NCBI GenBank assembly: GCA_902784475.1
Contig: CACZUX010000021.1
Location: 1-58,044 of the forward strand
From: an uncultured Bacteroidales bacterium
Lineage (GTDB): Bacteria; Bacteroidota; Bacteroidia; Bacteroidales; Bacteroidaceae
Reading direction: 5' to 3'
Length of the DNA stretch: 58,044 bases
Both the position numbers and the translations under genes were made by a program. The notes below the pieces were generated by a model. That model ran no database searches and was not told the origin of the DNA. It saw nothing but the letters and a program-made list of their open reading frames with translations. Shown here one piece after another: positions 27,002 to 35,768 of this stretch. Each line of letters opens with the position of its first letter. Position 1 is the first letter of the stretch.

Positions 27002-28336
27002 ATGTCACAGCACAGCAGCCTCAAGAGCACCGTTGCGGTGTCTCTCACCAACTACCTGGATGCCGGTGCCATCGTCGCCGGCGCCAGTGGTCTGACCCTC
27101 TGGCAGAAGTATCTCGGACTCTCCGAGGTGCATCTGGGGTGGCTCAACTTCATCAGCGCCAACTGCCTGGGCGCCGCCATCGGCGCCATCATCGGCGGCT
27201 TTCTGGCCGACCGCTACGGGCGCAAATTCATCTTCACCTACAACCTGCTGGTCTATATGACGGGCGTGCTGCTCGTCATGCTCAGCGTCAACTTCCCCAT
27301 GCTTCTGGCGGGCTTCCTCATCACGGGCATCTCCGTCGGCGTGGGCGTACCGGCCTCGTGGACCTACATCAGTGAGAGTTCCGAGGTCAACACGCGCGGC
27401 CGCAACATTTGCATCTCCCAGATGTCGTGGGGCGTGGGTCCGATGGTCATCCTGCTTCTGGGCATGTTCTTCGCGCCCGGCGGCTATCTCTTCTCTTGGG
27501 TGGAAGCGCTGGCCCATGCCGTCGGCGGCGAGACGCTGGCAGGCGATGCGCTCAACGTGTTCTCTTCGCGCGTGGTGTTCTTCTCGCTCTTCGTGGTGGC
27601 CTTCATCGCCTGGAATCTCCAGCGCGGGCTGCAGGAGAGCAGCGAGTTTGAAGCCACTCAGGCCACCGGCAAAAAGACCGGTCTCATCGACAACATCCGC
27701 GTGCTCTTCCAAAACCGCATCGCGCTCGGCACCGCCTGCTTCCTGGCCGCCATCTACCTCACGTGGAACCTCGTGGCCTCCGTCCTGGGCTTCTTCCTGC
27801 CGCACATCTACGAGACGGCGGGCGGCATCAGCAACGAGCAGGCCAACTGGATTGCCTCCACGCAGTGGATGGCCACCGTCGTCACCACGCTGGGCCTCTC
27901 CTTCCTGCTCGACCGCATCAGCCACCGCTTTGTCTACATCCTGGGACTTCTCATTGCCATCAGCGCCTGGGTGCTCATCGTCACGGTGGGCGTCAACAGC
28001 CGTGCAGTGCTTTGGGGCTTCGCCCTCCTGTGGGGCGTGCAGAGCGGTCTCTCGGTGCAGATCTTCTACGCCCTGTGGGGCTCGGAACTCTTCCCGGCCA
28101 AGTTCCGCGCGGGCGCTCAGGGTCTGATGTTCTTCGTCGTGCGTGGCCTTTCGGCCGTGTGGGGCATTGTCTTCACGATGATCTATGGTCCCGCCGGCGA
28201 AGGCTTCACGCTGGCCTCCTGGTGCATGATCCTGCTGCTGGTCATCTCACTCGTCGTGGGCGTCATCGGCTGCCCGAACACGCGCGGCAAGAGCCTGGAA
28301 CAAATCACCCGCGAACGCTACGGGGAAAATTATTAA
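27002..28336 (+). CDS. MFS sugar transporter, probably rhamnose
   Basis: 444 residues with about twelve hydrophobic segments. GGFLADRYGRK at about 75-85 is the MFS loop 2-3 motif, and the C-terminal NTRGKSLEQI resembles the PETKGxSLEEI tail of sugar porters. Position between rhaA and rhaD makes L-rhamnose the likely substrate. It is not the RhaT type of enteric bacteria and not a FucP type by eye. Substrate is inferred from context only. Confidence 0.85.
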   Translation: MSQHSSLKSTVAVSLTNYLDAGAIVAGASGLTLWQKYLGLSEVHLGWLNFISANCLGAAIGAIIGGFLADRYGRKFIFTYNLLVYMTGVLLVMLSVNFPMLLAGFLITGISVGVGVPASWTYISESSEVNTRGRNICISQMSWGVGPMVILLLGMFFAPGGYLFSWVEALAHAVGGETLAGDALNVFSSRVVFFSLFVVAFIAWNLQRGLQESSEFEATQATGKKTGLIDNIRVLFQNRIALGTACFLAAIYLTWNLVASVLGFFLPHIYETAGGISNEQANWIASTQWMATVVTTLGLSFLLDRISHRFVYILGLLIAISAWVLIVTVGVNSRAVLWGFALLWGVQSGLSVQIFYALWGSELFPAKFRAGAQGLMFFVVRGLSAVWGIVFTMIYGPAGEGFTLASWCMILLLVISLVVGVIGCPNTRGKSLEQITRERYGENY

Positions 28337-28354
28337 AATTGATAATTGACAATT

Positions 28355-28382
28355 GATAACCGATAACCGATAACCGCTAACC
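28355..28382. repeat. 7-bp tandem repeat abutting the rhaD start
   Basis: GATAACC occurs three times in register (28355, 28362, 28369), then GCTAACC (28376-28382), ending three bases before the rhaD ATG at 28386. The AT-rich stretch before it contains AATTGATAATTGAC-type near-repeats. The array occupies the whole ribosome-binding region. Confidence 0.85.
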
Positions 28383-28385
28383 GAT

Positions 28386-29207
28386 ATGAAATCCATTCTT
28401 GAAGGCCGTCCCGAGCTCAAGGCCGTCATCGACCAGATTGCCGAAGTCACCGGCTACCTCTGGCAGAAGGGCTGGGCCGAGCGCAACGGCGGCAACATCA
28501 CCGTCAACGTCACCGAATACATGGACGAGGCCTGCCGCGCCTTGCCCGCCATCTCGAAGCCCGTCTCCATTGGGCTCACTCTGCCCCATCTCAAGGGCAA
28601 GTATTTCTATTGTAAAGGTACGGGCAAGCGCATGCGCGACCTGGCCCGCCAGCCGATGCAAAACGGCTCCATCGTGCGCATCCTCGACGACTGCGCCTCC
28701 TACGAGATCATCGCCGACGAACCCGTGATGCCCACCTCCGAACTGCCCACGCATCTGGCCCTGCAGAACTATCTGCTCGAGACCGGCAGCCGCTACAAGG
28801 CCACGCTCCACACGCATCCCATCGAACTGGTGGCCATGAGCCACATCCAGCGCTTCCTCAAGGGCGACGAGATGACACGCGTGCTTTGGAGCATGATTCC
28901 CGAAACGCTGGCCTTCGCCCCTCTGGGCATCGGCATCGTGCCTTACGGCCTGCCCGGCAGCGTCTCCCTGGCCGAAGCCACGCTGGAGCAGATCAAGACC
29001 CACGACGTGGTGCTCTGGGAGAAGCACGGCACCGTAGCCGTCGGCACCGACATCATGGACGCTTTCGACCAGACCGACGTGCTCTGCAAGGCGGCTAACA
29101 TATACATGTGCGCCCGCAACATGGGTTCCGAGCCCGACGGCATGACGGCCGAAGCGATGAAGGAGGTGCAGAACGTCTTCCATCTGCCCACGTCGCGCCC
29201 CTGTTGA
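28386..29207 (+). CDS. rhaD: Rhamnulose-1-phosphate aldolase
   Basis: 273 residues. This class II, zinc-dependent aldolase splits L-rhamnulose-1-phosphate to DHAP and L-lactaldehyde. Residues matching the known catalytic set are visible: E119 (PTSELPTH), H142 and H144 (LHTHP), and H214 (WEKHG). AERNGGNIT near 31-39 is the phosphate-binding region. The gap to the porter gene (49 bp) is filled by heptad repeats, so rhaD may be translated less tightly coupled than rhaB and rhaA. No lactaldehyde reductase is seen nearby. Confidence 0.94.
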   Translation: MKSILEGRPELKAVIDQIAEVTGYLWQKGWAERNGGNITVNVTEYMDEACRALPAISKPVSIGLTLPHLKGKYFYCKGTGKRMRDLARQPMQNGSIVRILDDCASYEIIADEPVMPTSELPTHLALQNYLLETGSRYKATLHTHPIELVAMSHIQRFLKGDEMTRVLWSMIPETLAFAPLGIGIVPYGLPGSVSLAEATLEQIKTHDVVLWEKHGTVAVGTDIMDAFDQTDVLCKAANIYMCARNMGSEPDGMTAEAMKEVQNVFHLPTSRPC

Positions 29208-29233
29208 ATTTCAGCCAATAAATCTCCAGCCTT

Positions 29234-29554
29234 ATGAAAAGATTTGCTTTCAAGATGTATCTCAAGCCCGGCTTCGAGAAGGAATACGAGAAGCGCCACG
29301 CCGCCCTCTGGCCCGAACTCAGGAAGATGATCAAGGATGCCGGCGTCTCCAACTACAGCATCTATTGGGACCGCGACACCAACATCCTCTTCGGCTATCA
29401 GGAGGTGGCCGACGGCGCCGCCAACACGCAGGATGTCTCTCAGGCCGACGAGATCACGCTCAAGTGGTGGGCCTACATGAAGGACATCATGGAGACCAAC
29501 CCCGACAACTCTCCCGTCACCGTCCCCCTGCAGGAAGTCTTCCATCTCGATTGA
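29234..29554 (+). CDS. rhaM: L-rhamnose mutarotase
   Basis: 106 residues, standard length. It interconverts alpha and beta anomers of L-rhamnose. The N-terminal MKRFAFKMYLKPG and the EKRHAALWPEL segment (conserved His at about 21), followed by YSIYWDRDTNILFGYQE, are typical of the RhaM/YiiL dimeric ferredoxin-like fold. It lies 26 bp after rhaD and 10 bp before the DUF1295 gene. Confidence 0.93.
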   Translation: MKRFAFKMYLKPGFEKEYEKRHAALWPELRKMIKDAGVSNYSIYWDRDTNILFGYQEVADGAANTQDVSQADEITLKWWAYMKDIMETNPDNSPVTVPLQEVFHLD

Positions 29555-29564
29555 GTCCAAGGCC

Positions 29565-30413
29565 ATGAAATCCAACACCCTGCGCGGCATCAGCTTCGCC
29601 ATCATCTTCGCCGTCTATGTCTTTGTCTTCATCTTCGGCCTAGTCTGCTTCGAAGCAGCCAGGGGGTCGATACCCGAGTTATGGGCCGTGCTGCTGGCCG
29701 ACGTGCTGGCTACGGTGGCGGTGTGGGCTGTCGGCGTGGCCTGCCGCAACGTCTCCGTCTACGACCCCTATTGGAGTGTGGCGCCGCCCCTCGTCTTCAC
29801 GGCGTGGGCCTTCTATAAGGACTGCTTCTCGCTGCCCGTCGTGCTGCTGCTCGTTGCGGTGTGGTATTGGGGCATCCGCCTCACGGGCAACTGGGCCTAC
29901 ACCTTTCGCGGTCTGGCCCATGAGGACTGGCGCTACACGCGCTACCGCGAATCGCAGTCTCCCCTGCTTTTCCAGATGACCAACCTCTGGGGCCTCAACA
30001 TGGTGCCCACACTGGTGGTCTTTGCCGCCATGCTGCCGGGCTTCGCTCTCTATGAGGGTGCGGAGGCCGGAGCGCTCACCTGGATCGGCTTTGCCGTCTG
30101 CCTCATGGCCGCCACCATCCAGCTCGTCTCCGACGTCCAGATCCACCGCTTCCGTCGCGAGCATCCCGGCCAGTATTGCACCGCCGGCCTTTGGCGCCAC
30201 GGGCGTCATCCCAACTATTTCGGCGAGATCTCGATGTGGTGGGGCGTCTGGCTGATGTACGCCGCAGAGGGCGGTCTGGACTGGCTCGTCATCGGTCCGC
30301 TCATCGTCACGGCGCTGTTTCTCTTCGTCAGCATCCCTATGATGGAGCGCCGCCAGCTCGCCAACAAGCCGGGCTACGCCGACTATCGCCGGCGCACCCG
30401 CATGCTCATTTAA
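29565..30413 (+). CDS. DUF1295 membrane protein (steroid reductase/ICMT-like fold)
   Basis: 282 residues with about seven hydrophobic segments. DPYWSVAPP, RLTGNWAYTFRGLAHEDWRY, DVQIHRFRREHPGQYCTAGLWRHGRHPNYFGE and a final PMMERRQLANKPGYADYRRRT region are the conserved blocks of DUF1295, a family with the fold of 3-oxo-5-alpha-steroid 4-dehydrogenases and isoprenylcysteine methyltransferases. Physiological role unknown. It starts 10 bp after rhaM and is probably read on the same transcript; a link to rhamnose use is unproven. Confidence 0.8.
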   Translation: MKSNTLRGISFAIIFAVYVFVFIFGLVCFEAARGSIPELWAVLLADVLATVAVWAVGVACRNVSVYDPYWSVAPPLVFTAWAFYKDCFSLPVVLLLVAVWYWGIRLTGNWAYTFRGLAHEDWRYTRYRESQSPLLFQMTNLWGLNMVPTLVVFAAMLPGFALYEGAEAGALTWIGFAVCLMAATIQLVSDVQIHRFRREHPGQYCTAGLWRHGRHPNYFGEISMWWGVWLMYAAEGGLDWLVIGPLIVTALFLFVSIPMMERRQLANKPGYADYRRRTRMLI

Positions 30414-30456
30414 GCTTCAGAGAAAAATCCCCCCCACCACCGAAGCCGCGCCTTCG

Positions 30457-32787
30457 TCAGAAGACGTGGCCGAGGTTGAGGAAGAAGTCCACCTTCTTCG
30501 TGTGGTTGCTGTAGCCGAAGGCGGCACCGACGGGACCGAAGATGGTGTTGTAGTAGTAGGCAATCTGGCCGCCGATGAGGGCCTTGTTGTCGAAGATGCC
30601 GCCCACCTTGTCCGACTGTGCACCGACGGCGGCGCGCAGCAGGATGTAGTGTTTCTTGCCGATGCGCTCCTGGGCCTGCAGCTGTGCGGCGACGAAGTGA
30701 TTCTGGACGTACTCCATGTTGCCGATGCCGGCGAAGGGCATCTGCTGCTCGATGTAGTGGCCGAACCAGCTGCCGCCGAGGGTGTTGCAGAAGCCTCTGG
30801 GTATCAGATCGACGTCACTAAGGAAGAGCAGGCGTCCGTAGAGCATGGGCTGCAGCGTGAAGCGCTTGCCTATGGTGAACGACATGCGCCAGTCGGCACT
30901 CACCTCATGCATGCCGTTGACCTTCCCCACCTTGTTGCCGTCGGCGTCGAGCACATCGAGCTGCGTGAAGTCGTTGGTCAGGTAGGCGTATTCAGCCCTG
31001 AAGCGTGCGCCCTGCGTGGGGAAATACCACTGGTCCTCGCTGTTGTAGTTCACACGGGCGCGGTAGCTGAAGAAATTCTGATCGGGCAGCGTCAGGAGTG
31101 CGGCACCGTCCGCACCGAGCTTGTCGCGATAGTGGAAGCGGTCCCAGCGCAGACCCACCTGCACGTTGAAGTTGCGCAGATCGAAGTTGAAGGGCGTCAG
31201 CTCCGCCTGATGCTGGTCGTAGCGGATGTCGAAGTCAAGGTCGCCGTCCTTATACACATCCACGTCGTAGTGGCGGAAGGTGTAGCTGAGCTTGGGACGT
31301 GTGAAGAAGGCGGGATGCACGGTGAATTCGCCCCTGGCGAAGATACGCTTGCCCAGACGCACGGTGAGCTCGGTGTTCACGGGAATGGAGGTCCTCAGAG
31401 GCACGGTGGCGCCCAGCTGCAGGGCGGCGTGCTCCTCCTGATCGTAGCGGGCACCGATGTGCAGCAGCATCGACTTGCGGTTGCCTACGGACATCTCCAC
31501 GCGCACACCGTCGCTCTCGGGGATCACGTCGCACTCGGCGCTCTGGTAGAAGAGGTCCATGCGCAGGCAGGTGGTGATGAGCTGCACGGTGGTGGCGTCG
31601 ATGCTGTCGTTCTTGTCCAGCTTGAATTTGCGGCGCAGGAACTGCTCGTCGTGCTTCGTCAGGTTGCCGAAGTTGTAGTTCTTGACGTATTGCTTCTCGG
31701 TGAGCACCTTGGGGCGCAGCGGCTGGTGGATGACGGGGCGGAAGTTGTCGTCGATGCCGATCTTCTTCTTCAGGGCGATGATTTCGTCCCAGTGCTGGTT
31801 GCCGGCCAGTTCGCCGCGATCGATGAGCGAGTCGATGGCCTCGGTGGTGAAGCTGCCGGTGCTGTAGCCCCTCACGTCGACCCTCATGTGGAGGTCGGTG
31901 ATGGCGAGGTTTTCCTCCACCTTGTTCTTACAGTTCACATCGACAATCTGATTGATGATGCTCAGCGTGCCGCTCAGGTCTTCGGCCGTCTTGGCATCGC
32001 CCTGCACGGTGACGCCGATGATCACCTCGGCGCCCATCTCACGGGCCAGGTCGGCGGGATAGTTGTTCTTCAGGCCGCCGTCCACCAGCACCATGTCGCC
32101 CATCCTCACGGGCGCAAACACGGCGGGGATGGCCATGGAGGCGCGCATACACTGCCACAGGCGTCCGCTGTGGAAGTCCACCTCGCTGTTGTCCACGATG
32201 TTGGTGGCCACGCAGGCGAAGGGGATGCAGAGGTCTTTGTTGAAGTCGAGCGAGTCGTTGTAGCCCATGCAGACGCGCTGGAAGAGCTCGGCGAGGTTCT
32301 TACCCTTGACCAGTCCGCCGGCGTTCTTGTCGCGCTTACCGAAGGCGAAGCCCGTCGAGAAGAAGTAGGTGTTGCTCTTCTCGCGGTCGTCGAGGCTCTG
32401 GTTGCGCAGGTTTTCCTTATCGGTGATCACGTAGCCCCAGTCCTGCTTCATCACCAGCGAGTCGAGGGCCTCGGCGTTGTAGCCGATGGCGTAGAGACCG
32501 CCGATGATGCTGCCCATCGAGGTGCCGGTGATGACGTCCACGGGGATGCCGGCCCTCTCCAGCACTTTCAGCACGCCGATGTGCGCCATACCTTTGGCGC
32601 CGCCGCCGCTGAGCACCACGCCCACCTTCTTGCGACGGGGGGCCTGTGTGGCCGCCTCGTGTGCGGCGAGGTCCTCCGCACTGTGATGGATGGGTGCGAT
32701 GCTGTCGTTCTGTGCCTGCAGGCTGCCGGCGCTCATCAATGCGGCCAGACTCAGGAGTATCACTCTCAATGTCTTTATGGACTTCAT
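30457..32787 (-). CDS. Patatin-like phospholipase with C-terminal outer-membrane beta-barrel
   Basis: 776 residues. A signal peptide ends near SLQAQ (26). The patatin domain (about 54-260) has the oxyanion segment GGGAKG (61-66), nucleophile serine in GTSMG (S90) and the dyad aspartate in DGG (D236). The C-terminal 400 residues are rich in alternating aromatic/hydrophobic strands and resemble an Omp85/BamA-type barrel, after a POTRA-like linker (about 300-400). This architecture parallels PlpD-type autotransporters (type Vd), found widely in Bacteroidetes. It probably displays or releases a lipid hydrolase at the outer membrane. Convergent with the DUF1295 gene. Confidence 0.87.
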   Translation of the reverse strand: MKSIKTLRVILLSLAALMSAGSLQAQNDSIAPIHHSAEDLAAHEAATQAPRRKKVGVVLSGGGAKGMAHIGVLKVLERAGIPVDVITGTSMGSIIGGLYAIGYNAEALDSLVMKQDWGYVITDKENLRNQSLDDREKSNTYFFSTGFAFGKRDKNAGGLVKGKNLAELFQRVCMGYNDSLDFNKDLCIPFACVATNIVDNSEVDFHSGRLWQCMRASMAIPAVFAPVRMGDMVLVDGGLKNNYPADLAREMGAEVIIGVTVQGDAKTAEDLSGTLSIINQIVDVNCKNKVEENLAITDLHMRVDVRGYSTGSFTTEAIDSLIDRGELAGNQHWDEIIALKKKIGIDDNFRPVIHQPLRPKVLTEKQYVKNYNFGNLTKHDEQFLRRKFKLDKNDSIDATTVQLITTCLRMDLFYQSAECDVIPESDGVRVEMSVGNRKSMLLHIGARYDQEEHAALQLGATVPLRTSIPVNTELTVRLGKRIFARGEFTVHPAFFTRPKLSYTFRHYDVDVYKDGDLDFDIRYDQHQAELTPFNFDLRNFNVQVGLRWDRFHYRDKLGADGAALLTLPDQNFFSYRARVNYNSEDQWYFPTQGARFRAEYAYLTNDFTQLDVLDADGNKVGKVNGMHEVSADWRMSFTIGKRFTLQPMLYGRLLFLSDVDLIPRGFCNTLGGSWFGHYIEQQMPFAGIGNMEYVQNHFVAAQLQAQERIGKKHYILLRAAVGAQSDKVGGIFDNKALIGGQIAYYYNTIFGPVGAAFGYSNHTKKVDFFLNLGHVF

Positions 32788-32971
32788 AGTGTTTATTTTT
32801 GTTAATTTCTGTGCAAAAATCGTAAAAATCGCTCATATTCACTGCTTCTTCGCACAAAAAAAATGGCTTGTCGCCCCGTTTTTTACTTTTCGCAGGAATC
32901 TCTGCATGTATCAGGACGCCGATGTGCACCGCAATGTCCATGTAAGCATGCCGGAAGAAGGCCGTTTTTGA

Positions 32972-33004
32972 ACCCTCTGACGACAGTCTGAGAACAGTCT
33001 GCGA
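32972..33004. repeat. 11-bp tandem repeat, 2 good copies plus 1 degenerate
   Basis: ACAGTCTGAGA (32983-32993) and ACAGTCTGCGA (32994-33004) match at 10 of 11 bases. The preceding ACCCTCTGACG (32972-32982) matches at 7 of 11 in the same register. It is in the leader region of the patatin gene. Confidence 0.7.
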
Positions 33005-33028
33005 GGCCCTTGACTTTCAAATCCGGTG

Positions 33029-33036
33029 CAAAGATA
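33029..33036 (-). promoter_or_regulatory. -7 element for the patatin gene
   Basis: Minus-strand TATCTTTG. It would start transcription near 33022, giving a leader of about 235 bases before the ATG at 32787. That leader would contain the 11-bp array. No clear -33 TTTG lies at 20 bp. Confidence 0.4.
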
Positions 33037-33097
33037 CGACATTGAAAGTGCGCTCTACGAATTTTTGAGCAACTTTTTTCAATTTTTTTTTGAGGGT

Positions 33098-33229
33098 GTG
33101 ACAGTGTGACAGTGTGACAGTTCAAAAGCAGATATCCTAAGGTCAAAAAACAACTCTATATTTAAATATAGAACTATTTTTAGGGTGTATATAGTTGAAT
33201 TTCTAACTGTCACACTGTCACACTGTCAC
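33098..33229. repeat. 25-bp inverted repeat made of 8-bp tandem units, with an internal palindrome
   Basis: The left arm (33098-33122) consists of TGTGACAG units repeated every 8 bp and ends in TT. The right arm (33205-33229) is its exact reverse complement, with CTGTCACA units. The 82-base loop contains the perfect palindrome TCTATATTTAAATATAGA (33155-33172). The whole could fold as a long stem-loop in DNA or RNA, and each arm also has slippage-prone tandem copies. Confidence 0.85.
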
Positions 33230-33262
33230 GCTTTTGCCCTGTGTTTGCCCGTGTGTCTTTTC

Positions 33263-34752
33263 CTAAAAACGGGGCGACATGACGGAGTCGAAGTCGTCGA
33301 GGACGGCACGCTCGGGCTGGCGGTCGCAGAGCGACACCACCACGATGCACAGCGTCGAGACGAGGAAGGCCGGGAGCAGTTCATACATATCCCACACACC
33401 GCCCAGAGGACGCACGCCGTATTTCCACACGAAGACTATCACACCGCCGGAAACCATGCCGGCAAGAGCGCCCCAGAGCGTAGTGCGGCGCCAGAAAAGG
33501 CTCGACAGCATCACGGGACCGAAGGCCGCACCGAAGCCCGCCCAGGCAAAAGCCACCACGTTGAAGATGGAGCGGCGACGATGGTGAGGCGAGCCACCGT
33601 CATCGACGTGCGCGCAGAGACCTTGACATGGAGGACGTCCTGAAGGATGTTGTCGGAGAAACTCGACGCTGCCGTGAGCAGCTGGGAGTCGGCAGTGGAC
33701 ATCGTACAGGCCAGGATGCCGGCCAGAACGACACCGGCCACAAGGGCCGCAAAGGCGCCGTGGGAGGCCATGACGCGCGAGAGTTCGATGATGGTGCTCT
33801 CGGCAGCGCTGGTGCTCTCGAACAGGGGAATGGAGCCCAGACAAGCGGCGGAATAACCGATGAGACCGAGGGCAATGGCCACCAGCATGGAGATGACAAC
33901 CCACACGGTGGCGATGCGGCGCGACATGGGAATGTGGCGCTCGTCCTTGATGGCCATGAAGCGCAGCAGGATGTGCGGCATGCCGAAATAGCCCAAGCCC
34001 CAAGCCATCATGGAGACGATGGAGAGCCAGCCGTAGGGCTCGGCGCCGCCGTCGGCGTGCGTCTCCGTGAGCGAGAGGTAGCCCGGCAGCTGCTCAGCAT
34101 TGTAGATCACCATCCGGATGCCGCCGGCAATATCCAGGGCAAACACCACGATGAAGATGAGCGCCAGCGTCATGACGATGCTCTGGATGAGGTCCGTCAT
34201 CGAGACGGCCATGAAGCCGCCCATCACCGTGTAGGCCACAATGATGAAGGCGCCGACGAGCATGCTCTCATGATAGGGGAAGCCGAAGAGGCTGTGGAGC
34301 AGCGTGCCCACGGCCTTGAAGCCGCTCGCCGTGTAGGGCACGAAGAAGATGAGGATGATGACGGCCGAGATGCACATGAGGATGTTGCGGCTGTCGCGGA
34401 AGCGCTTGGAGTAGAACTCGGGGATCGTCACCGCCCCCACGCGGATGGTGTAGCGGCGCAGACGGCACGTGACCATAAGCCAGTTCATATAGGTGCCGAT
34501 GCCCAGACCCAAGACCGTCCAGAAGGGATCGGCCAGACCCGTGATGTAAGCCAGGCCGGGGATGCCCATCAGCAGCCACGAACTCATGTCGGAAGCCTCG
34601 GCACTCATGGCGGCCACGAAGGAGCCCAGTTGGCGTCCGCCCAGATAAAACTCGTCGGAATTGGCGGTCTTCTGCCGGCTGTAGTAGTAGCCCACATAGA
34701 GCATGATGAGCAGGTAGACCGCAAAGGAGGTCAGGATAAGCGCTTGGGTCAT
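33263..34752 (-). pseudogene. putP: Sodium/proline symporter (SSS family, PutP-like) with internal frame-disrupting deletion
   Basis: From the ATG at 34752 the frame reads a normal PutP-like protein with about nine helices (YLGGRQLGSF, SAEASDMSSWLLMG, PYTASGF, CTMSTADSQLL, SFSDNILQ) to LTIVA at about 33574. It then shifts: the other frame continues SIFNVVAFAWAGFG and GPVMLSSLFWRR to a stop at 33263. About 15-16 residues (roughly 47 bp) of the helix expected between these parts are missing. The unshifted frame ends prematurely at 33511. So the gene is broken as given, at a point two-thirds along the transporter. It overlaps the BASS symporter stop by 4 bp. Confidence 0.82.
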
Positions 34753-35768
34753 GAGGCTATGTCGTTTTTGGAGTTAACACTGTCGCGCCACAGGAACCAG
34801 GCGGCCACCAGCGTGCCGGAAATGCTGTGGTAGGCGCACGAAAGGGCGCAGGGAATCACCGCCATGGCCGCCATGGGATTCAGCGCCAGCACGGCCGGAT
34901 TGGCGAAGAAGTTGCGCGAGAGCACCGTTGCCATGCCCGCATTCTGCATGCCCACCTCAATGGACAGCGTGCGCTTCTTGGCCACGGGGAAGCGATAGAG
35001 CATGCCGACGCCGTAGCCCAGGAGATAGCCCGCAAAGTTGTGGCAGGTGACCACCGCCAGCGTGAGGCCGATGAGCGCCCAGCCCTGCTCCAAAAGTAGC
35101 GGTTTCATCGTGAAAACAACACCTCCGACAATGAAGGCCAGGCAGATCACACTGAGCACGGGAAGCAAGGGGCGCAGCGTCTCGCGGTTCCAGCGCTCCA
35201 GGCGCTCCGTGCGCGAGAGCAGGAAGTTGACCACCACGCCCAAGGTGACAGGCAGCAGCGTGACCAGCAGGATGTTGAGAAACATGCCCTTGGCGTCCAC
35301 CGCAATCTCGGCACCCGAGAGCTGGAGCACCAGCAGCGGGGTGACGAAGGGCGAGAGGACGGTGGAGACCGTCGTCATGCCGACAGAATAAGCCACATCG
35401 CCTCGGCAGAGGAAGCTCATGATGTTGCTCGACACACCGCCGGGACAGCAGCCCACCAGGATGATGCCCGCCGCCATGAAGGGGTTGAGGTGGAAGAGGT
35501 TGGAGAGGGCGAAAGCCACCAGAGGCATGATGGTGTATTGCGCCACAGCGCCGATGAAGATGTCCATCGGACGCGAGAAGAGTATGCGGAAGTCCTCCAG
35601 CGAGAGGGTGAGACCCATCGTCAGCATGATGAGACCGAGGATGACGGAAGCACGTTGGCCCTGCTGCACCCAGCCGAAGAGCTCGGGCAAGAAGAAGGCC
35701 ACCACGGCCGAGAGGATGATGATCAGACTGGTGTAGTTGGAAAAGAAACGGGAAATCTGCTGCAACAT
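34749..35768 (-). CDS. Bile acid:sodium symporter family (BASS) transporter
   Basis: 339 residues from the ATG at 35768. The open frame extends to 35837 but the upstream part overlaps the glycosyltransferase gene and MLQQISRFFSNY is a natural start. About nine to ten hydrophobic helices are present. Conserved BASS segments are MGLTL near 50, CCPGGVSSNIMSFLCRGDVAYSV and EVGMQNAGMATVL, which carry the sodium-site residues. Despite the name, bacterial BASS proteins carry varied organic anions, so the substrate is not known. The start overlaps the glycosyltransferase stop (TAATG on the minus strand), indicating coupling. Confidence 0.85.
   Translation of the reverse strand: MLQQISRFFSNYTSLIIILSAVVAFFLPELFGWVQQGQRASVILGLIMLTMGLTLSLEDFRILFSRPMDIFIGAVAQYTIMPLVAFALSNLFHLNPFMAAGIILVGCCPGGVSSNIMSFLCRGDVAYSVGMTTVSTVLSPFVTPLLVLQLSGAEIAVDAKGMFLNILLVTLLPVTLGVVVNFLLSRTERLERWNRETLRPLLPVLSVICLAFIVGGVVFTMKPLLLEQGWALIGLTLAVVTCHNFAGYLLGYGVGMLYRFPVAKKRTLSIEVGMQNAGMATVLSRNFFANPAVLALNPMAAMAVIPCALSCAYHSISGTLVAAWFLWRDSVNSKNDIAS

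Larger units (their letters stand above)
32788..33262. other. 475-base intergenic region with several repeat types
   Basis: The gap between the patatin gene's start and the putP 3' end contains no supported gene. It holds an 11-bp array (32972-33004), a minus-strand -7 element (33029-33036), a long inverted repeat built from 8-bp units (33098-33229) and an 18-bp palindrome (33155-33172). The stretch 32830-32960 shows nothing I can name. Confidence 0.6.

Noticed and set aside
30466-32805. A 779-codon open frame antisense to the patatin gene
   Set aside because: Val/His/Glu-rich composition and exact complementarity to a well-supported gene mark it as a shadow; no homology is recognisable.
33098-33229. 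Possible CRISPR array
   Set aside because: Units are only 8 bp, lack spacers, and are arranged as an inverted pair; no cas genes are present.
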